Origin: Neisseria sp. Marseille-Q5346
GTDB lineage: Bacteria; Pseudomonadota; Gammaproteobacteria; Burkholderiales; Neisseriaceae
DNA length: 64,000 nt
Assembly (NCBI RefSeq): GCF_946902045.1
Contig: NZ_OX336253.1
Span: 372,001 to 436,000, forward strand
Direction: 5' to 3'
Shown: piece after piece, positions 28,464 through 40,350 of the stretch
Layout: every line of letters begins with the position of its first letter
Numbering within the stretch: the stretch's first letter is position 1
The notes under the pieces: generated by a model
Database searches by the model: none
What the model was told of the DNA's origin: nothing
The model's input: the letters and a program-made list of their open reading frames with translations, nothing else
Program-made: the position numbers and the translations under genes

Positions 28464-28496
28464 AAAGCCGGACTTTTAAAAAGAGTCCGGCTTTTC
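28464..28496 (+). terminator. Terminator after the GH66-RTX gene
   Basis: AAAGCCGGACT (28464-28474) pairs with AGTCCGGCTTT (28484-28494), followed by TCTT. It contains no DUS, unlike most terminators in the window. Confidence 0.85.
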
Positions 28497-28579
28497 TTAC
28501 CCACAACGCCACTTCCATTTTTCAGACGGCCTTTGCCTGCGTATAATATCGTTTTGTCTACAATTTGAAATCCTAACCA

Positions 28580-29872
28580 ATGACCGAATCCATCCGCCTG
28601 CCCGCTTCTACACTCAAGCCTTCCACCGTTGCCCTGCCCGGTTCCAAAAGCATCAGCAACCGCACGCTGCTATTGGCCGCACTCTCCGACAATGTTTGCG
28701 AAATTCATTCTTTGCTCAAATCCGACGATACCGACCGAATGCTTGAAGCACTCGACAAACTCGGCGTGCAAATTGAATCTTTACCTGAAGGCCGTCTGAA
28801 AGTTCATGGCACCGGCGGCCGCTTTCCCAACCAAACTGCCGATTTGTTTTTAGGCAACGCTGGTACGGCATTCCGCCCTTTGACTGCCGCACTTGCCGTT
28901 CTGGGTGGCGACTATCATCTGCACGGCGTACCGCGTATGCACGAACGCCCCATCGGCGATTTGGTGGATGCGCTGCGGATTGCAGGCGCGGACGTACAAT
29001 ATCTGGGCAATGAAAACTATCCTCCGCTTCAGATCGGCAAACGCCAAGACAACGACGAGCGCGTTATTCCGATTAAAGGCAATGTTTCCAGCCAATTCCT
29101 GACCGCCCTGCTGATGGCTTTGCCCCTGACCGGACAAGCATTTGAAATCCACATGGTAGGCGAGTTGATTTCCAAACCTTATATCGACATCACGCTCAAG
29201 CTGATGGCGCAGTTCGGTGTGAACATCATCAATGAAGACTACCGTGTATTTAAAATCCCGGCCGGTGCCAAATATCATGCACCCGAACATTTATATGTGG
29301 AAGGCGATGCCTCCAGCGCGTCTTATTTCTTGGGCGCAGGCCTGATTTCGGGTACACCCATCCGCGTGACCGGCATCGGCGCACACAGCATTCAAGGCGA
29401 CGTTGCCTTCGCACGCGAACTGGAGAAAATCGGTGCGGATGTTATTTGGGGCGAAAATTTTGTTGAGATTTCCCGCCCTGCCGAGCGCAAGATTCAGGCT
29501 TTTGATTTGGATGCCAACCATATTCCAGACGCAGCCATGACCTTGGCCATTGTTGCACTAGCTACCAAACAGCCCTGCACCCTGCGCAATATCGGCTCAT
29601 GGCGCGTCAAAGAAACCGACCGTATCGCCGCCATGGCAACCGAGCTGCGCAAACTGGGGGCTGAAGTCGTTGAAGAAGCCGAAGCCATCCATATTACGCC
29701 GCCCGAAACACTTATCCCCGATGCCGTCATCGATACTTACGACGACCACCGCATGGCCATGTGTTTCTCGCTGGCTTCGCTTTTGGGCGTCCCCATCATC
29801 ATCAACGACCCGAGATGCACGCATAAAACTTTCCCCGACTATTTCCAAGTTTTCGCATCATTAACCAACTGA
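28580..29872 (+). CDS. aroA: 3-phosphoshikimate 1-carboxyvinyltransferase (EPSP synthase)
   Basis: AroA joins PEP to shikimate-3-phosphate in aromatic amino acid synthesis. The 430-aa protein has [16 protein letters not shown] near residue 22, [15 protein letters not shown] with the conserved Gly and Arg of the PEP site, and the C-terminal [11 protein letters not shown]. An in-frame DUS at 28789-28800 is translated as EGRLK in a surface strand region. A single DUS (28521-28532) lies upstream. Complete, class I type. Confidence 0.97.
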   Translation: MTESIRLPASTLKPSTVALPGSKSISNRTLLLAALSDNVCEIHSLLKSDDTDRMLEALDKLGVQIESLPEGRLKVHGTGGRFPNQTADLFLGNAGTAFRPLTAALAVLGGDYHLHGVPRMHERPIGDLVDALRIAGADVQYLGNENYPPLQIGKRQDNDERVIPIKGNVSSQFLTALLMALPLTGQAFEIHMVGELISKPYIDITLKLMAQFGVNIINEDYRVFKIPAGAKYHAPEHLYVEGDASSASYFLGAGLISGTPIRVTGIGAHSIQGDVAFARELEKIGADVIWGENFVEISRPAERKIQAFDLDANHIPDAAMTLAIVALATKQPCTLRNIGSWRVKETDRIAAMATELRKLGAEVVEEAEAIHITPPETLIPDAVIDTYDDHRMAMCFSLASLLGVPIIINDPRCTHKTFPDYFQVFASLTN

Positions 29873-29963
29873 TTGATTATTCAAAGTTTTAGACGGCCTG
29901 TTGCATACAAAAAACACAGACTGTCTGAAAAATAAAAATAAAACTATACTTTTTCTTAATTTA

Positions 29964-29972
29964 TGCGATAAT
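29964..29972 (+). promoter_or_regulatory. Possible extended -10 promoter of recA
   Basis: TGCGATAAT matches an extended -10 element about 50 bases before the recA start; no good -35 is visible. I see no LexA-type CTG-N10-CAG operator, consistent with the lack of a classical SOS system in Neisseria. Confidence 0.4.
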
Positions 29973-30019
29973 AGCTAAATAAATTCTTAGCGATTCATAT
30001 TTCCTTTCGGAGAGAAAAC

Positions 30020-31066
30020 ATGTCAGACGAAAAAAGCAAAGCCTTAGCTGCCGCCCTTGCCCAAATCGAAAAAAACTTCGGCAAAGGCTCCATCATGAAA
30101 ATGGACGGCAGCCAACAGGAAGAAAACCTTGATGTTATTTCCACCGGCTCCCTCGGCGTGGACTTGGCGCTCGGCGTTGGCGGTTTGCCCCGCGGCCGCG
30201 TAGTTGAAATTTTCGGCCCGGAATCCTCCGGTAAAACCACACTCTGTCTCGAAGCCATTGCACAATGCCAAAAAAATGGCGGCATCTGTGCATTCATCGA
30301 TGCCGAGCATGCTTTTGACCCGATTTATGCCCGCAAACTCGGCGTAAAAGTCGAAGAACTCTATCTCTCCCAACCGGATACCGGCGAACAGGCATTGGAA
30401 ATCTGCGATACATTGGTACGTTCCGGCGGTATCGATATGGTCGTTGTCGACTCCGTAGCGGCACTTGTGCCTAAAGCCGAGATCGAGGGCGAAATGGGCG
30501 ACAGCCACGTCGGCCTGCAAGCCCGACTGATGAGCCAAGCCCTGCGCAAACTGACCGGCCACATCAAACGCACCAATACATTGGTCGTCTTCATCAACCA
30601 AATCCGTATGAAAATCGGCGTGATGTTCGGCAGCCCTGAAACCACGACCGGCGGTAACGCGCTCAAATTCTACGCCTCTGTCCGCCTCGACATCCGCCGT
30701 ACCGGTCAGATTAAAAAAGGTGATGACGTGATTGGTAACGAAACCAAAGTCAAAGTCATCAAAAACAAAGTTGCACCTCCGTTCCGTCAAGCCGAATTCG
30801 ATATTCTTTACGGCGAAGGCATCAGCTGGGAAGGCGAATTGATCGACTTGGGCGTTAAACATGACATCGTTGAGAAATCCGGTGCATGGTACAGCTACAA
30901 CGGCGCAAAAATCGGCCAAGGTAAAGACAATGTACGCGTTTGGCTGAAAGAAAATCCTGATATCGCCAACGAAATCGATGCCAAAATCCGTGCGGCAGTC
31001 GGTATCAATGTTGATATTACCGAAGGCAAATTGGACGATACCGACGGCGAACGTCCTGAGGAATAA
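30020..31066 (+). CDS. recA: Recombinase A
   Basis: RecA forms filaments on single-stranded DNA for homologous recombination and repair, and is needed for transformation and pilin variation in Neisseria. The 348-aa protein is complete: Walker [10 protein letters not shown] at about 67-75, Walker [12 protein letters not shown], the L2-loop region [14 protein letters not shown], and an acidic C-terminus ([10 protein letters not shown]). Ribosome site CGGAGAG precedes the ATG. It ends at a DUS-pair terminator and looks monocistronic; recX is not adjacent. Confidence 0.99.
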   Translation: MSDEKSKALAAALAQIEKNFGKGSIMKMDGSQQEENLDVISTGSLGVDLALGVGGLPRGRVVEIFGPESSGKTTLCLEAIAQCQKNGGICAFIDAEHAFDPIYARKLGVKVEELYLSQPDTGEQALEICDTLVRSGGIDMVVVDSVAALVPKAEIEGEMGDSHVGLQARLMSQALRKLTGHIKRTNTLVVFINQIRMKIGVMFGSPETTTGGNALKFYASVRLDIRRTGQIKKGDDVIGNETKVKVIKNKVAPPFRQAEFDILYGEGISWEGELIDLGVKHDIVEKSGAWYSYNGAKIGQGKDNVRVWLKENPDIANEIDAKIRAAVGINVDITEGKLDDTDGERPEE

Positions 31067-31100
31067 GTCTGTTTGAAATTAAAGGTTAAAGACCAAATAA

Positions 31101-31143
31101 AGGCCGTCTGAAATCCAACCATTAATCGGATTTCAGACGGCCT
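31101..31143. terminator. DUS-pair terminator after recA
   Basis: AGGCCGTCTGAA (31101-31112) and TTCAGACGGCCT (31132-31143), with AATCC/GGATT extending the stem and TTTT following. It lies between convergent genes. Confidence 0.85.
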
Positions 31144-31158
31144 TTTATTCAATACTGC

Positions 31159-32007
31159 TTAAAGCCCTAATGCCTGAGCGTGAAACTCAATATGCGAATC
31201 GATAAAGCTGGCAATAAAGAAATAGTCATGCCCATAGCCCGGGCGTACTTTATATTGGATATTGAAACCTTTTTCTCGTGCTGAGCGAACAAACCCTTCC
31301 GGTTGCAGGACTTCAGGATACAAAGCATCTTCACTGCCGACATCAATCAAAACAGGCAATTTATGCGAGGCCGTCTGAAGCAGCTCGGTACTGTCATAAC
31401 GTTTCCATGTTTCCACGTTTTGACCCAAATAAGCTGACAACGCCTGCCTGCCGCCTTCCGTATCGATAGGATGACATAAAGGCGCAAAAGTGGAAACCGC
31501 AGCATATCGGCCGGGATGCTTCAAAGCCAAATGCAGCGCGCCATGCCCGCCCATGCTGAAACCTGCAATGCTGCGCTCTTTCGTTACCGGAAAATGATGC
31601 TCGATCAAATCAGGCAATTCTTGGCTGATATAACTTTCCATTTGGTAATGCTGCGTCCAAGGTGCTTCAGTTGCATTGACATAAAATCCGGCACCCTGCC
31701 CAAGATAATATTCCTCACTGTCGGCAACATGCTGACCGCGTGGCGAGGTATCCGGAAAAGCCACAATAATATTCCATTGTGCCGCAAAACGTTGGATTCC
31801 GCTTTGCCGAACCAATTCAGAACCATCACTATTTAAGCCGGAAAGAAAATATAAAACAGGCGCGGGATAGCCTTTTAAGACTTGTGGCGGCAGATAGACA
31901 TCAAATACCATATCCGTCTGGCAGGTTTGAGAAAAATGGCGGTACCGTTCCTGATGCCCATTAAACATCTTTCTGCGTTCCAGCAAATGCAATTCTGAAT
32001 TTTTCAT
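31159..32007 (-). CDS. fghA: S-formylglutathione hydrolase
   Basis: This 282-aa alpha/beta-hydrolase (esterase D family) releases formate and glutathione from S-formylglutathione in formaldehyde detoxification. The nucleophile elbow is AGFSMGGHGALHLAL (Ser near residue 147), with IDVGSEDALY holding the acid and GYGHDYFFI the catalytic His. The FLSGLNSDGSEL stretch forms the oxyanion region. In other Neisseria the partner is an AdhC glutathione-dependent dehydrogenase, but no such gene is adjacent here. An internal DUS (31368-31379) is translated as LQTAS. The ATG at 32007 follows a weak AAGGAAT ribosome site. Confidence 0.93.
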   Translation of the reverse strand: MKNSELHLLERRKMFNGHQERYRHFSQTCQTDMVFDVYLPPQVLKGYPAPVLYFLSGLNSDGSELVRQSGIQRFAAQWNIIVAFPDTSPRGQHVADSEEYYLGQGAGFYVNATEAPWTQHYQMESYISQELPDLIEHHFPVTKERSIAGFSMGGHGALHLALKHPGRYAAVSTFAPLCHPIDTEGGRQALSAYLGQNVETWKRYDSTELLQTASHKLPVLIDVGSEDALYPEVLQPEGFVRSAREKGFNIQYKVRPGYGHDYFFIASFIDSHIEFHAQALGL

Positions 32008-32503
32008 TTTATTCCTTGTAGGGAAACAACAATAAGCAGAATGTTAGCGCAAAACCTGCCCATCGTGTTGTTGCCCTATCCTTTTAAGTCAACCCAATCT
32101 GCTTTAAACAAGGCTTGCCAATCATGCGAAATCATTACGCCGACAGCATTTAAAATCTATACACAATCTCTGTGGATAAATCTGTTGATAAGCTTTGGGT
32201 AATCGTAAAATTTTCTTTAGGAACAAACCAAGTCTTAAATTGACTAAAATTTAATCAAATAAAACATAATAAAATCAAATAGTTATATTTATAAGATTTT
32301 ACTATAATCATACAGTGAAAATTTATAGGTAAAACAAGGTTATGCGGCTTTGTGCATAAATTAGGGTTGACATCCCTAAAAATCGCCCTGAATCAAAAGC
32401 TGCGTAAAACAACGGTCGATTTCATCAGATGCTATTCAAAAGACACGCGGCCATACATTTTGCGTTACAATACGCACTTATTTTAAAGAAAGAAAAATAC
32501 GCC
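32008..32503. other. A/T-rich gap between fghA and proS with DnaA-box-like sites
   Basis: This 496-base divergent gap has no supported gene. It holds TGTGGATAA (32171-32179, a perfect DnaA box in reverse), TGTTGATAA (32183-32191, one mismatch) and TGTGCATAA (32351-32359, fits TTATNCACA). A very A/T-rich block lies between them (about 32210-32335). An inverted repeat TTAGGG-N7-CCCTAA (32361-32379) encloses a TTGACA. Role unknown; it could be regulatory for proS or a DnaA-binding locus. Confidence 0.55.
32361..32379. promoter_or_regulatory. Inverted repeat enclosing a -35-like TTGACA upstream of proS
   Basis: TTAGGG (32361-32366) and CCCTAA (32374-32379) flank TTGACA (32367-32372). The symmetry over a possible promoter element suggests an operator, but no -10 at the right spacing is convincing. 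Confidence 0.35.
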
Positions 32504-34216
32504 ATGAAAGCCTCCCAGTTCTTCATTTCCACTCTTAAAGAAGCCCCTGCCGAAGCCGCACTTGCCAGCCACAAGCTGATGATTCGTGCCGGCCTGATCA
32601 AAGCCAACGCATCCGGTCTTTATACTTGGATGCCGATGGGTCTGCGCGTATTGCGTAAAGTTGAAAATATCGTGCGCGAAGAAATGGCCCGCGCAGGTAG
32701 CGTGGAGCTGCTGATGCCGGTGGTACAACCTGCCGAACTGTGGCAGGAATCCGGCCGCTGGGAGTTTTACGGTAAAGAACTGCTGCGCCTGAAAGACCGT
32801 CATGACCGTGATTTCTGCATGGGTCCGACTTGTGAAGAAGTGATTGCCGACATCGTGCGCAAAGAAGTCAACAGCTACAAACAACTGCCGAAAAACTTTT
32901 ACCACATCCAAACCAAATTCCGCGATGAAGTACGTCCGCGCTTTGGCGTGATGCGCGCGCGCGAGTTCGTCATGAAAGACGCTTATTCCTTCCATGCCGA
33001 CTATGCCTCGCTTCAGACGACCTATCAAGATATGTACGACGCTTACTGCCGTATCTTCACCCGTTTGGGTTTGGAATTCCGTCCTGTTGCTGCGGATACC
33101 GGCAGCATCGGCGGTACTGGCTCTCACGAATTCCAAGTATTGGCTGAAAGCGGCGAAGACGTTATTGCATATAGCGACACTTCCGATTACGCCGCCAATA
33201 TCGAGCTGGCGCCGACTTTACCACTTAAAGGCGAACGCGCTGCTGCTCAGGCTGAATTGACCAAAGTACATACGCCAAACGTCAAAACCATTGAGTCTTT
33301 GGTTGAATTCCTCAATATTCCGGTTGAACAAACCCTTAAATCCATCGTGATCGAAGGCGAAAACGAAGGCGAACTCGTCCTGCTGCTGTTGCGTGGCGAC
33401 CATGAGTTTAACGACATCAAGGCAGAAAAACTGGCCGGCGTGAAATCACCGCTGACCATGGCAAGCCCGGCCGCAATTGTTGAACAGTTCGGCGCAAACG
33501 GCGGCTCTCTCGGCCCTGTTAACTTCAAAGGTAAAGTCTATGCCGATTTTGCCACCGAAAAAGGCGCAGACTGGGTTATTGGCGCGAACGAAGACGACTA
33601 CCACTATACCGGCTTCAACTTCGGCCGAGATGCTGCCGAGCCTGAATTTGTCGATTTACGCAATGTCATCGAAGGCGACATCAGCCCCGACGAACAAGGC
33701 CGTCTGAAACTGGCGCGCGGTATTGAAGTCGGCCATGTCTTCCAATTACGCGACAAATATACCCAAGCCATGAATGTCAGCTTCTTGGATAACAACGGCA
33801 AATCCCAAATCATGGAAATGGGCTGCTACGGTATCGGTATTACCCGCGTTGTTGCCGCAGCTATTGAGCAAAACAATGATGAAAAAGGCATTGTTTGGAC
33901 CAAAGCAATGGCGCCGTTTGAAGTTGTTATCGTGCCGATGAACTACAAAAAATCAGAAGCTGTACGCGAAGCCGCCAACAAAATCTATGCCGAGCTTTTG
34001 GCTGCCGGTGCGGATGTATTGTTGGATGACCGCGACGAACGTGCAGGCGTATTGCTGAATGACTCGGAACTGTTGGGTATTCCTCACCGCATCGTGATCG
34101 GCGATCGCGCATTGAAAGAAGGCAATGTCGAATATGCCGAACGCCGTGACAATCAGGCTCAAGCCGTTGCGGTATCAGAAGTTGTCGCCAAGGTTTTGGC
34201 CGCATTGAACGCTTAA
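32504..34216 (+). CDS. proS: Prolyl-tRNA synthetase (bacterial type)
   Basis: ProS charges tRNA-Pro. The 570-aa protein is the bacterial form: class II motif 2 region [20 protein letters not shown], the editing (INS) domain at about residues 225-405 that hydrolyses Ala-tRNA-Pro, motif 3 [17 protein letters not shown], and a C-terminal anticodon domain ([13 protein letters not shown] onward). ATG 32504 gives the standard [18 protein letters not shown] start. A DUS at 33697-33708 is translated as QGRLK, and a mucosa-dialect copy TTCAGACGACCT (33012-33023) encodes LQTTY. Single-gene unit. Confidence 0.98.
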   Translation: MKASQFFISTLKEAPAEAALASHKLMIRAGLIKANASGLYTWMPMGLRVLRKVENIVREEMARAGSVELLMPVVQPAELWQESGRWEFYGKELLRLKDRHDRDFCMGPTCEEVIADIVRKEVNSYKQLPKNFYHIQTKFRDEVRPRFGVMRAREFVMKDAYSFHADYASLQTTYQDMYDAYCRIFTRLGLEFRPVAADTGSIGGTGSHEFQVLAESGEDVIAYSDTSDYAANIELAPTLPLKGERAAAQAELTKVHTPNVKTIESLVEFLNIPVEQTLKSIVIEGENEGELVLLLLRGDHEFNDIKAEKLAGVKSPLTMASPAAIVEQFGANGGSLGPVNFKGKVYADFATEKGADWVIGANEDDYHYTGFNFGRDAAEPEFVDLRNVIEGDISPDEQGRLKLARGIEVGHVFQLRDKYTQAMNVSFLDNNGKSQIMEMGCYGIGITRVVAAAIEQNNDEKGIVWTKAMAPFEVVIVPMNYKKSEAVREAANKIYAELLAAGADVLLDDRDERAGVLLNDSELLGIPHRIVIGDRALKEGNVEYAERRDNQAQAVAVSEVVAKVLAALNA

Positions 34217-34235
34217 GTCTTTTTCAATCATGAAA

Positions 34236-34273
34236 AGGCCGTCTGAAACCGATTATCTCGTTTCAGACGGCCT
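34236..34273. terminator. DUS-pair terminator between proS and pflA
   Basis: AGGCCGTCTGAA (34236-34247) and TTCAGACGGCCT (34262-34273) followed by TTTTTC, between convergent genes. Confidence 0.82.
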
Positions 34274-34282
34274 TTTTCTGTT

Positions 34283-35089
34283 TTAATAAATAATGTTTTT
34301 TCCGTAGCTCTCTAATATTTCTTTGATTTTCAAAATGGTTTCTTTAGGCGGCGGATGTACGCCTTTTAATTTGTATTCGTCACCGCACAAAGCCCATTTG
34401 TGTGCGCCCAATTCGTGATACGGCAAAAGCTCGACCATTTCGACATTATCCATATCACCGATAAACTCGCCCAATAAATGCGCTGAACGCTCATCATCAG
34501 TATAACCGGGAACAACCACATAGCGCACACGCGTCGGCTGATTGCGTTCGGCAAGATAGCGCGCGAATTTCAGCGTTTTGGTATTTGGAATACCGACAAG
34601 CACTTTATGAATTTCAGGATCGATTTGTTTTAAGTCGAGCATGACCAAATTGGTATGATCGAGCAAATCATCCAAAATCGAATCATAGTGCAAAGCATAG
34701 CCATTACTGTCGAGACAGGTATGGATATCGTGTTCCCGGCAGGCCGTAAACCAATCGCGCACAAACTCATATTGCAATAACGGCTCGCCGCCGGTTGCCG
34801 TTACGCCTCCGCCTGTCGCACGTAAATAATGACGATAAGTCATGACCTGCTTCATCACGGTTGCCACATCCAATTCCTGCGCCTGCTCAGTATGAAAATC
34901 CCAAGTATCACGATTATGGCAATACAGGCAGCGCATCAGGCAACCTTGCAAAAAAAGCACGTAGCGCAAACCCGGACCATCGACAGCGCCGCAAGATTCA
35001 ATAGAATGAATAATGCCTTTGCCGTTATAGTGACGGTGGCCAAGGTCTTTCAGTTCCGGCTCGGGGGTAATGGCAAAAGTCGTGGACAT
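34283..35089 (-). CDS. pflA: Pyruvate formate-lyase activating enzyme
   Basis: PflA is a radical SAM enzyme that creates the glycyl radical on PflB under anaerobic conditions. The 268-aa protein (from ATG 35089) has the cluster motif [15 protein letters not shown] (CxxxCxxC), the SAM-binding [13 protein letters not shown] and [10 protein letters not shown]. Longer in-frame starts would run through the DUS pair upstream and were rejected, although no strong ribosome site precedes 35089. It lies downstream of pflB on the same strand, separated by a DUS pair that may reduce its expression. Confidence 0.94.
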   Translation of the reverse strand: MSTTFAITPEPELKDLGHRHYNGKGIIHSIESCGAVDGPGLRYVLFLQGCLMRCLYCHNRDTWDFHTEQAQELDVATVMKQVMTYRHYLRATGGGVTATGGEPLLQYEFVRDWFTACREHDIHTCLDSNGYALHYDSILDDLLDHTNLVMLDLKQIDPEIHKVLVGIPNTKTLKFARYLAERNQPTRVRYVVVPGYTDDERSAHLLGEFIGDMDNVEMVELLPYHELGAHKWALCGDEYKLKGVHPPPKETILKIKEILESYGKNIIY

Positions 35090-35138
35090 AGTGTTCGGCT
35101 CAAAAATGTTTTTGCTTATATGGATTGTACGATAATAA

Positions 35139-35165
35139 AGGCCGTCTGAACATTTCAGACGGCCT
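35139..35165 (-). terminator. DUS pair between pflB and pflA
   Basis: AGGCCGTCTGAA (35139-35150) and TTCAGACGGCCT (35154-35165) with a 3-base loop, 63 bases past the pflB stop. It probably terminates most pflB transcripts, as pflB is usually made in excess over pflA. Confidence 0.65.
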
Positions 35166-35227
35166 CGGAGCTTTGTTTCAAAACAAACCAAATGCAAATT
35201 TAGCTTCTGGTTTGTTTCTCCACCCGA

Positions 35228-37513
35228 TTACATGGTTTCTGTGAACGTACGGGTAATCACATCAAGCTGTTGTTCGCGGGTCAGCGAGTTGAAGCGAACC
35301 GCATAACCGGACACACGAATGGTCAACTGCGGATATTTCTCCGGATTGTGCATCGCATCTTCCAAAGTCTCACGATTCAATACGTTGACGTTCAAGTGTT
35401 GGCCACCTTCCAAAATACCGTCTTCATGGTGGAAATAACCGTCCATCAAACCGGCAAGGTTGCGTTCGCGAGAATGCTCGTCTTTACCCAACGCGCCAGG
35501 AATAATGGAGAAGGTATAAGAAATACCGTCTTTGGCAAACTCAAATGGCAGTTTGGCTACAGAAGTCAATGAAGCAACTGCACCGTTGACGTCACGGCCG
35601 TGCATTGGGTTTGCACCCGGACCAAACGGAGCACCTGCGCGGCGGCCGTCTGGAGTATTACCGGTTTTCTTACCGTAAACAACATTGGAAGTAATGGTCA
35701 GTACGGACTGAGTCGGAGTAGCGTTGCGGTAAGTTTTGTGGGTTGCCACTTTTTTCATAAAGCGTTCAACCAAATCGCAGGCAATATCGTCAACACGGTC
35801 GTCGTTGTTACCGAATTGTGGGTATTCGCCTTCGATTTCAAAGTCAACAGCAATACCGTTTTCATCGCGAATCGGTTTCACTTTGGCGTACTTAATGGCG
35901 GACAATGAGTCGGCAGCCACAGACAAACCGGCGATACCGCAAGCCATCGTACGTTTCACGTCGCGGTCGTGCAACGCCATCAGCGCGGCTTCGTAGCTGT
36001 ATTTGTCGTGCATGTAGTGAATGATGTTCAACGCGGTAACGTATTGGGTTGCCAACCAATCCATGAATTTGTCCATGCGCTCAAAGACAGTGTCGTAGTC
36101 CAAAACTTCGTCCATAATCGGCTCGGTTTTCGGACCAACCTGCTCTTTAGATTTCTCGTCCACGCCGCCGTTGATTGCGTACAACAGGGTTTTCGCCAAG
36201 TTGGCACGGGCGCCGAAGAACTGCATTTGTTTGCCGACCACCATCGGGCTGACGCAGCAGGCAATGGCGTAGTCGTCGCTGTTGAAGTCAGGGCGCATCA
36301 AATCGTCGTTTTCGTATTGGATGGACGAAGTATCGATGGATACTTTGGCACAGAATTCTTTAAAGCCTTGTGGCAGTTGTTCAGACCACAATACAGTGAT
36401 GTTTGGCTCAGGAGACGGACCCATGTTGTACAGGGTGTGTAACACGCGGAAGTTGGTGCGTGTTACCAAAGTACGGCCGTCCAAGCCCATACCGCCGATG
36501 GATTCGGTTGCCCAAATCGGGTCGCCGGAGAAGAGTTGATCGTATTCCGGAGTACGCAGGAAACGAACCATACGCAGTTTCATCACTAAGTGGTCAATGA
36601 ATTCTTGCGCTTGGGTTTCGGTAATCACACCGTTTTTCAGGTCGCGTTCGATGTAAATATCTAAGAACGAAGACACACGGCCGAAGGACATCGCTGCGCC
36701 GTTTTGAGATTTAACGGCGGCAAGGTAGGCAAAGTAAGTCCATTGGATGGCTTCTTGTGCATTTTTTGCAGGACCGGAAATGTCATAGCCGTAAGAAGCC
36801 GCCATTTCTTTCATTTGACCCAAGGCTTTATATTGTTCGTTGATTTCTTCGCGGCGACGGATCACTTCTTCCAAGTCCACACCGTTTTCCAAATCGGCTT
36901 GCAGTGAGTTGAACTGGTTGAGTTTGTCTTTCATCAAGAAGTCGATACCGTACAATGCCACGCGGCGGTAGTCGCCGATAATACGGCCACGGCCATAAGC
37001 ATCCGGTAGACCGGTGATCACGCCTGATTTACGGCAACGGCGGATGTCGGGAGTGTAAACGTCAAACACGCCTTGGTTATGGGTTTTGCGGTATTTAGTG
37101 AAAATTTCGCTGACTTCGGGATTCAATTCAACGTTGTACACTTTGCACGCGTCTTGCACCATTTTTAAACCGCCAAACGGCATGATAGAGCGTTTCAAAG
37201 GCTCGTCTGTTTGCAGGCCGACGATGGTTTCCAAATTTTTGTCGATATAGCCTGGAGCATGGCTGGTAATACCGGAGACGATTTGCGCGTCGATTTTATA
37301 CGGCTCGTGCGTACGGTTTTCAACCTTGATGCCTTCCATCACTTCCGCCCACAGCTTGGTTGTGGCTTCGGTTGCTGGTGCCAAGAAAGAGGCATTGCCT
37401 TCATATGGCGTGTAGTTTTTTTGAATAAAATCGCGGACATCTACGTTGGTTTCCCAGTTGCCACCGACAAAACCTTCCCAAGCGGCAGGACGTTGCTGAA
37501 CATCATTTGACAT
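35228..37513 (-). CDS. pflB: Formate C-acetyltransferase (pyruvate formate-lyase)
   Basis: PflB converts pyruvate and CoA to acetyl-CoA and formate using a glycyl radical, in fermentation or oxygen-limited growth. The 761-aa protein has the catalytic cysteine pair in [15 protein letters not shown] and the C-terminal glycine-radical loop RVSGYAVRF. The N-terminus ([20 protein letters not shown]) is standard. A predicted FNR site lies about 115-128 bases upstream. Meningococcus and gonococcus are not usually described as PFL fermenters, so a complete pflB-pflA pair is a metabolic difference of note. Confidence 0.97.
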   Translation of the reverse strand: MSNDVQQRPAAWEGFVGGNWETNVDVRDFIQKNYTPYEGNASFLAPATEATTKLWAEVMEGIKVENRTHEPYKIDAQIVSGITSHAPGYIDKNLETIVGLQTDEPLKRSIMPFGGLKMVQDACKVYNVELNPEVSEIFTKYRKTHNQGVFDVYTPDIRRCRKSGVITGLPDAYGRGRIIGDYRRVALYGIDFLMKDKLNQFNSLQADLENGVDLEEVIRRREEINEQYKALGQMKEMAASYGYDISGPAKNAQEAIQWTYFAYLAAVKSQNGAAMSFGRVSSFLDIYIERDLKNGVITETQAQEFIDHLVMKLRMVRFLRTPEYDQLFSGDPIWATESIGGMGLDGRTLVTRTNFRVLHTLYNMGPSPEPNITVLWSEQLPQGFKEFCAKVSIDTSSIQYENDDLMRPDFNSDDYAIACCVSPMVVGKQMQFFGARANLAKTLLYAINGGVDEKSKEQVGPKTEPIMDEVLDYDTVFERMDKFMDWLATQYVTALNIIHYMHDKYSYEAALMALHDRDVKRTMACGIAGLSVAADSLSAIKYAKVKPIRDENGIAVDFEIEGEYPQFGNNDDRVDDIACDLVERFMKKVATHKTYRNATPTQSVLTITSNVVYGKKTGNTPDGRRAGAPFGPGANPMHGRDVNGAVASLTSVAKLPFEFAKDGISYTFSIIPGALGKDEHSRERNLAGLMDGYFHHEDGILEGGQHLNVNVLNRETLEDAMHNPEKYPQLTIRVSGYAVRFNSLTREQQLDVITRTFTETM

Positions 37514-37627
37514 ATCAAGCTCCTAATTTTATTGAAAATATAGACTGTAAATTTTCTGAAAGGATAACATCAATACCCATTTATTTACAGGGGTTTTTAT
37601 GAAATAAAATTACAGATTTGGTTTTTC

Positions 37628-37641
37628 TTGATTTACGTCAA
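37628..37641 (-). promoter_or_regulatory. Predicted FNR site of pflB
   Basis: TTGAT-TTAC-GTCAA matches the FNR consensus TTGATnnnnATCAA at nine of ten defined bases. If it acts as a class II site (centred at -41.5), transcription would start near 37593 and a -10 would fall near 37596-37606, where the minus strand reads TTTCATAAA. Confidence 0.55.
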
Positions 37642-37712
37642 TGAGAATAATTGTTACTTGGCACTACATCTCACTTTCCAAACATTCGTACTTAAAAACA
37701 GCGTAAAATACA

Positions 37713-37755
37713 AAATTCAGCCCTGAAGACAGGTGTTCTTCAGGGCTGAATTTTT
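37713..37755 (-). terminator. Long non-DUS terminator downstream of purA
   Basis: AAATTCAGCCCTGAAGA (37713-37729) and TCTTCAGGGCTGAATTT (37737-37753) form a perfect 17-base stem with T runs on both strands. It backs up the DUS-pair terminator closer to purA and insulates pflB. Confidence 0.88.
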
Positions 37756-37772
37756 ATTGCATTTCATATAAA

Positions 37773-37799
37773 AGGCCGTCTGAAAAATTCAGACGGCCT
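37773..37799 (-). terminator. DUS-pair terminator after purA
   Basis: AGGCCGTCTGAA (37773-37784) and TTCAGACGGCCT (37788-37799) with a 3-base loop, 17 bases beyond the purA stop. Confidence 0.7.
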
Positions 37800-37816
37800 T
37801 TTATTCACTTAATCAA

Positions 37817-39121
<1,305 letters not shown>

Positions 39122-39158
39122 CTAACCTTATTTCAGATACAAAATTTCAAAATAAAAC

Positions 39159-40316
39159 TCAATCGTTCAAAGCGATTACTTTCCAAACGCCGTCTACCTG
39201 TTTCAGACGGCCTGTAACCTCTTCCGAACCGTTATAGCCGATACCGTAATCGATAACGACACATTGTCCTTGTTCTCGCAAAGCATCTACCGCTTCCTGA
39301 GCCGCAGGCATGTCTTTTACATCGACAGCCACTACGGATTCCCGTCCGATAGCAGGAAGGCGGCCGATAAAGCTGCGCAAATCAAAACTGAATCCGGCTG
39401 CAGGACGCGCGCGTCCGAAGTATCCGCCCAATCCGTCATAACGGCCGCCGCGTGCCACGGCATCATGACGGTTTGAACCATAAGCCGCGTAAAGCAAACC
39501 GGTATGGTAATTGTCAACGCGCAGTTCCGACAAATCGATATGCACTTTTTGATTTGGGAACGCATCGCATACTGCCTGCAATTCATCCAAGGCCGCACTG
39601 ACTGCGGACAATTCCGGTAATTTCTCTCTAGCCACAGTCAGCACTTCACGACCACCGTACAGTCGGGGCAACAATGAAAACGCTTTTGCCCACATGCCAT
39701 CAAGTTTCCACTCTTTGACCAACTGGCTGACGGCTTCGGCATCCTTGTCCTGCATCGATGACAGCAGGATTGCCGATTGCTGCTCATCTAAATGCGCGGC
39801 ATTTGCTAAAGCACGGAATACGCCGATATGGCCCAACGAAAGCAAAACTTCGCCCATGTCGGCAATCTTCATGCTTTTCAGCATCAAATCAATCAATTCA
39901 ATATCCGCTTCAATGCCTTCCAAGCCATACATTTCCGCACCGGCCTGCAAAGGCTCGCGCATATTGAGCAATCCGTCAGGCCGCGCATGAAGCACCGAAC
40001 CGGCATAGCATAAACGGTTGATGCCTTGATTGGCAGAAAGCAAGTGGGCATCAATACGCGCCACCTGCGGCGTAATATCCGCACGGATACCGAGCTGACG
40101 GCCGCTGAGCTGATCAACGACCAAAATGGTTTTCAAAGACAAACCGGCATCGATATGCGTCAATAAGGAATGGCTGTATTCCATCAATGGCGGTTGCACT
40201 AATTCATAACCATGCACGCGGAACAAAGCCAACAGCCGCTCACGGGCGCTTTCCAGTTGTCGGGCATTGGTCGGTAACACGTCGGCAACGTGTTCAGGAA
40301 GCTGCCAAGACTTCAT
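39159..40316 (-). CDS. hisZ: ATP phosphoribosyltransferase regulatory subunit HisZ
   Basis: HisZ is a histidyl-tRNA-synthetase paralogue that combines with the short form of HisG to make a functional, feedback-controlled first enzyme of histidine synthesis. The 385-aa protein shows class II synthetase-like motifs (VQPPLMEYSHSLLTHIDAG, LGIRADITPQVARIDA, AVARGGRYDGLGGYFG) but lacks the anticodon-binding domain of HisS. The partner hisG is not in the window. An in-frame DUS at 39202-39213 gives TGRLK near the C-terminus. It is the promoter-proximal gene of the hisZ-purA unit. Confidence 0.94.
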   Translation of the reverse strand: MKSWQLPEHVADVLPTNARQLESARERLLALFRVHGYELVQPPLMEYSHSLLTHIDAGLSLKTILVVDQLSGRQLGIRADITPQVARIDAHLLSANQGINRLCYAGSVLHARPDGLLNMREPLQAGAEMYGLEGIEADIELIDLMLKSMKIADMGEVLLSLGHIGVFRALANAAHLDEQQSAILLSSMQDKDAEAVSQLVKEWKLDGMWAKAFSLLPRLYGGREVLTVAREKLPELSAVSAALDELQAVCDAFPNQKVHIDLSELRVDNYHTGLLYAAYGSNRHDAVARGGRYDGLGGYFGRARPAAGFSFDLRSFIGRLPAIGRESVVAVDVKDMPAAQEAVDALREQGQCVVIDYGIGYNGSEEVTGRLKQVDGVWKVIALND

Positions 40317-40350
40317 GAGAATCTACCTCTGTTTTTTTTGTAAACATAAA

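Larger units (their letters stand above)
37514..37816. other. Intergenic region purA to pflB
   Basis: This 303-base region holds, in minus-strand order, two tandem terminators for purA (37773-37799 and 37713-37755), then the predicted FNR site (37628-37641) and the pflB leader. No gene was seen. Confidence 0.7.

Noticed and set aside
29880..30019. SOS (LexA) box upstream of recA
   Set aside because: No CTG-N10-CAG type site is present, and Neisseria lack a classical LexA system.
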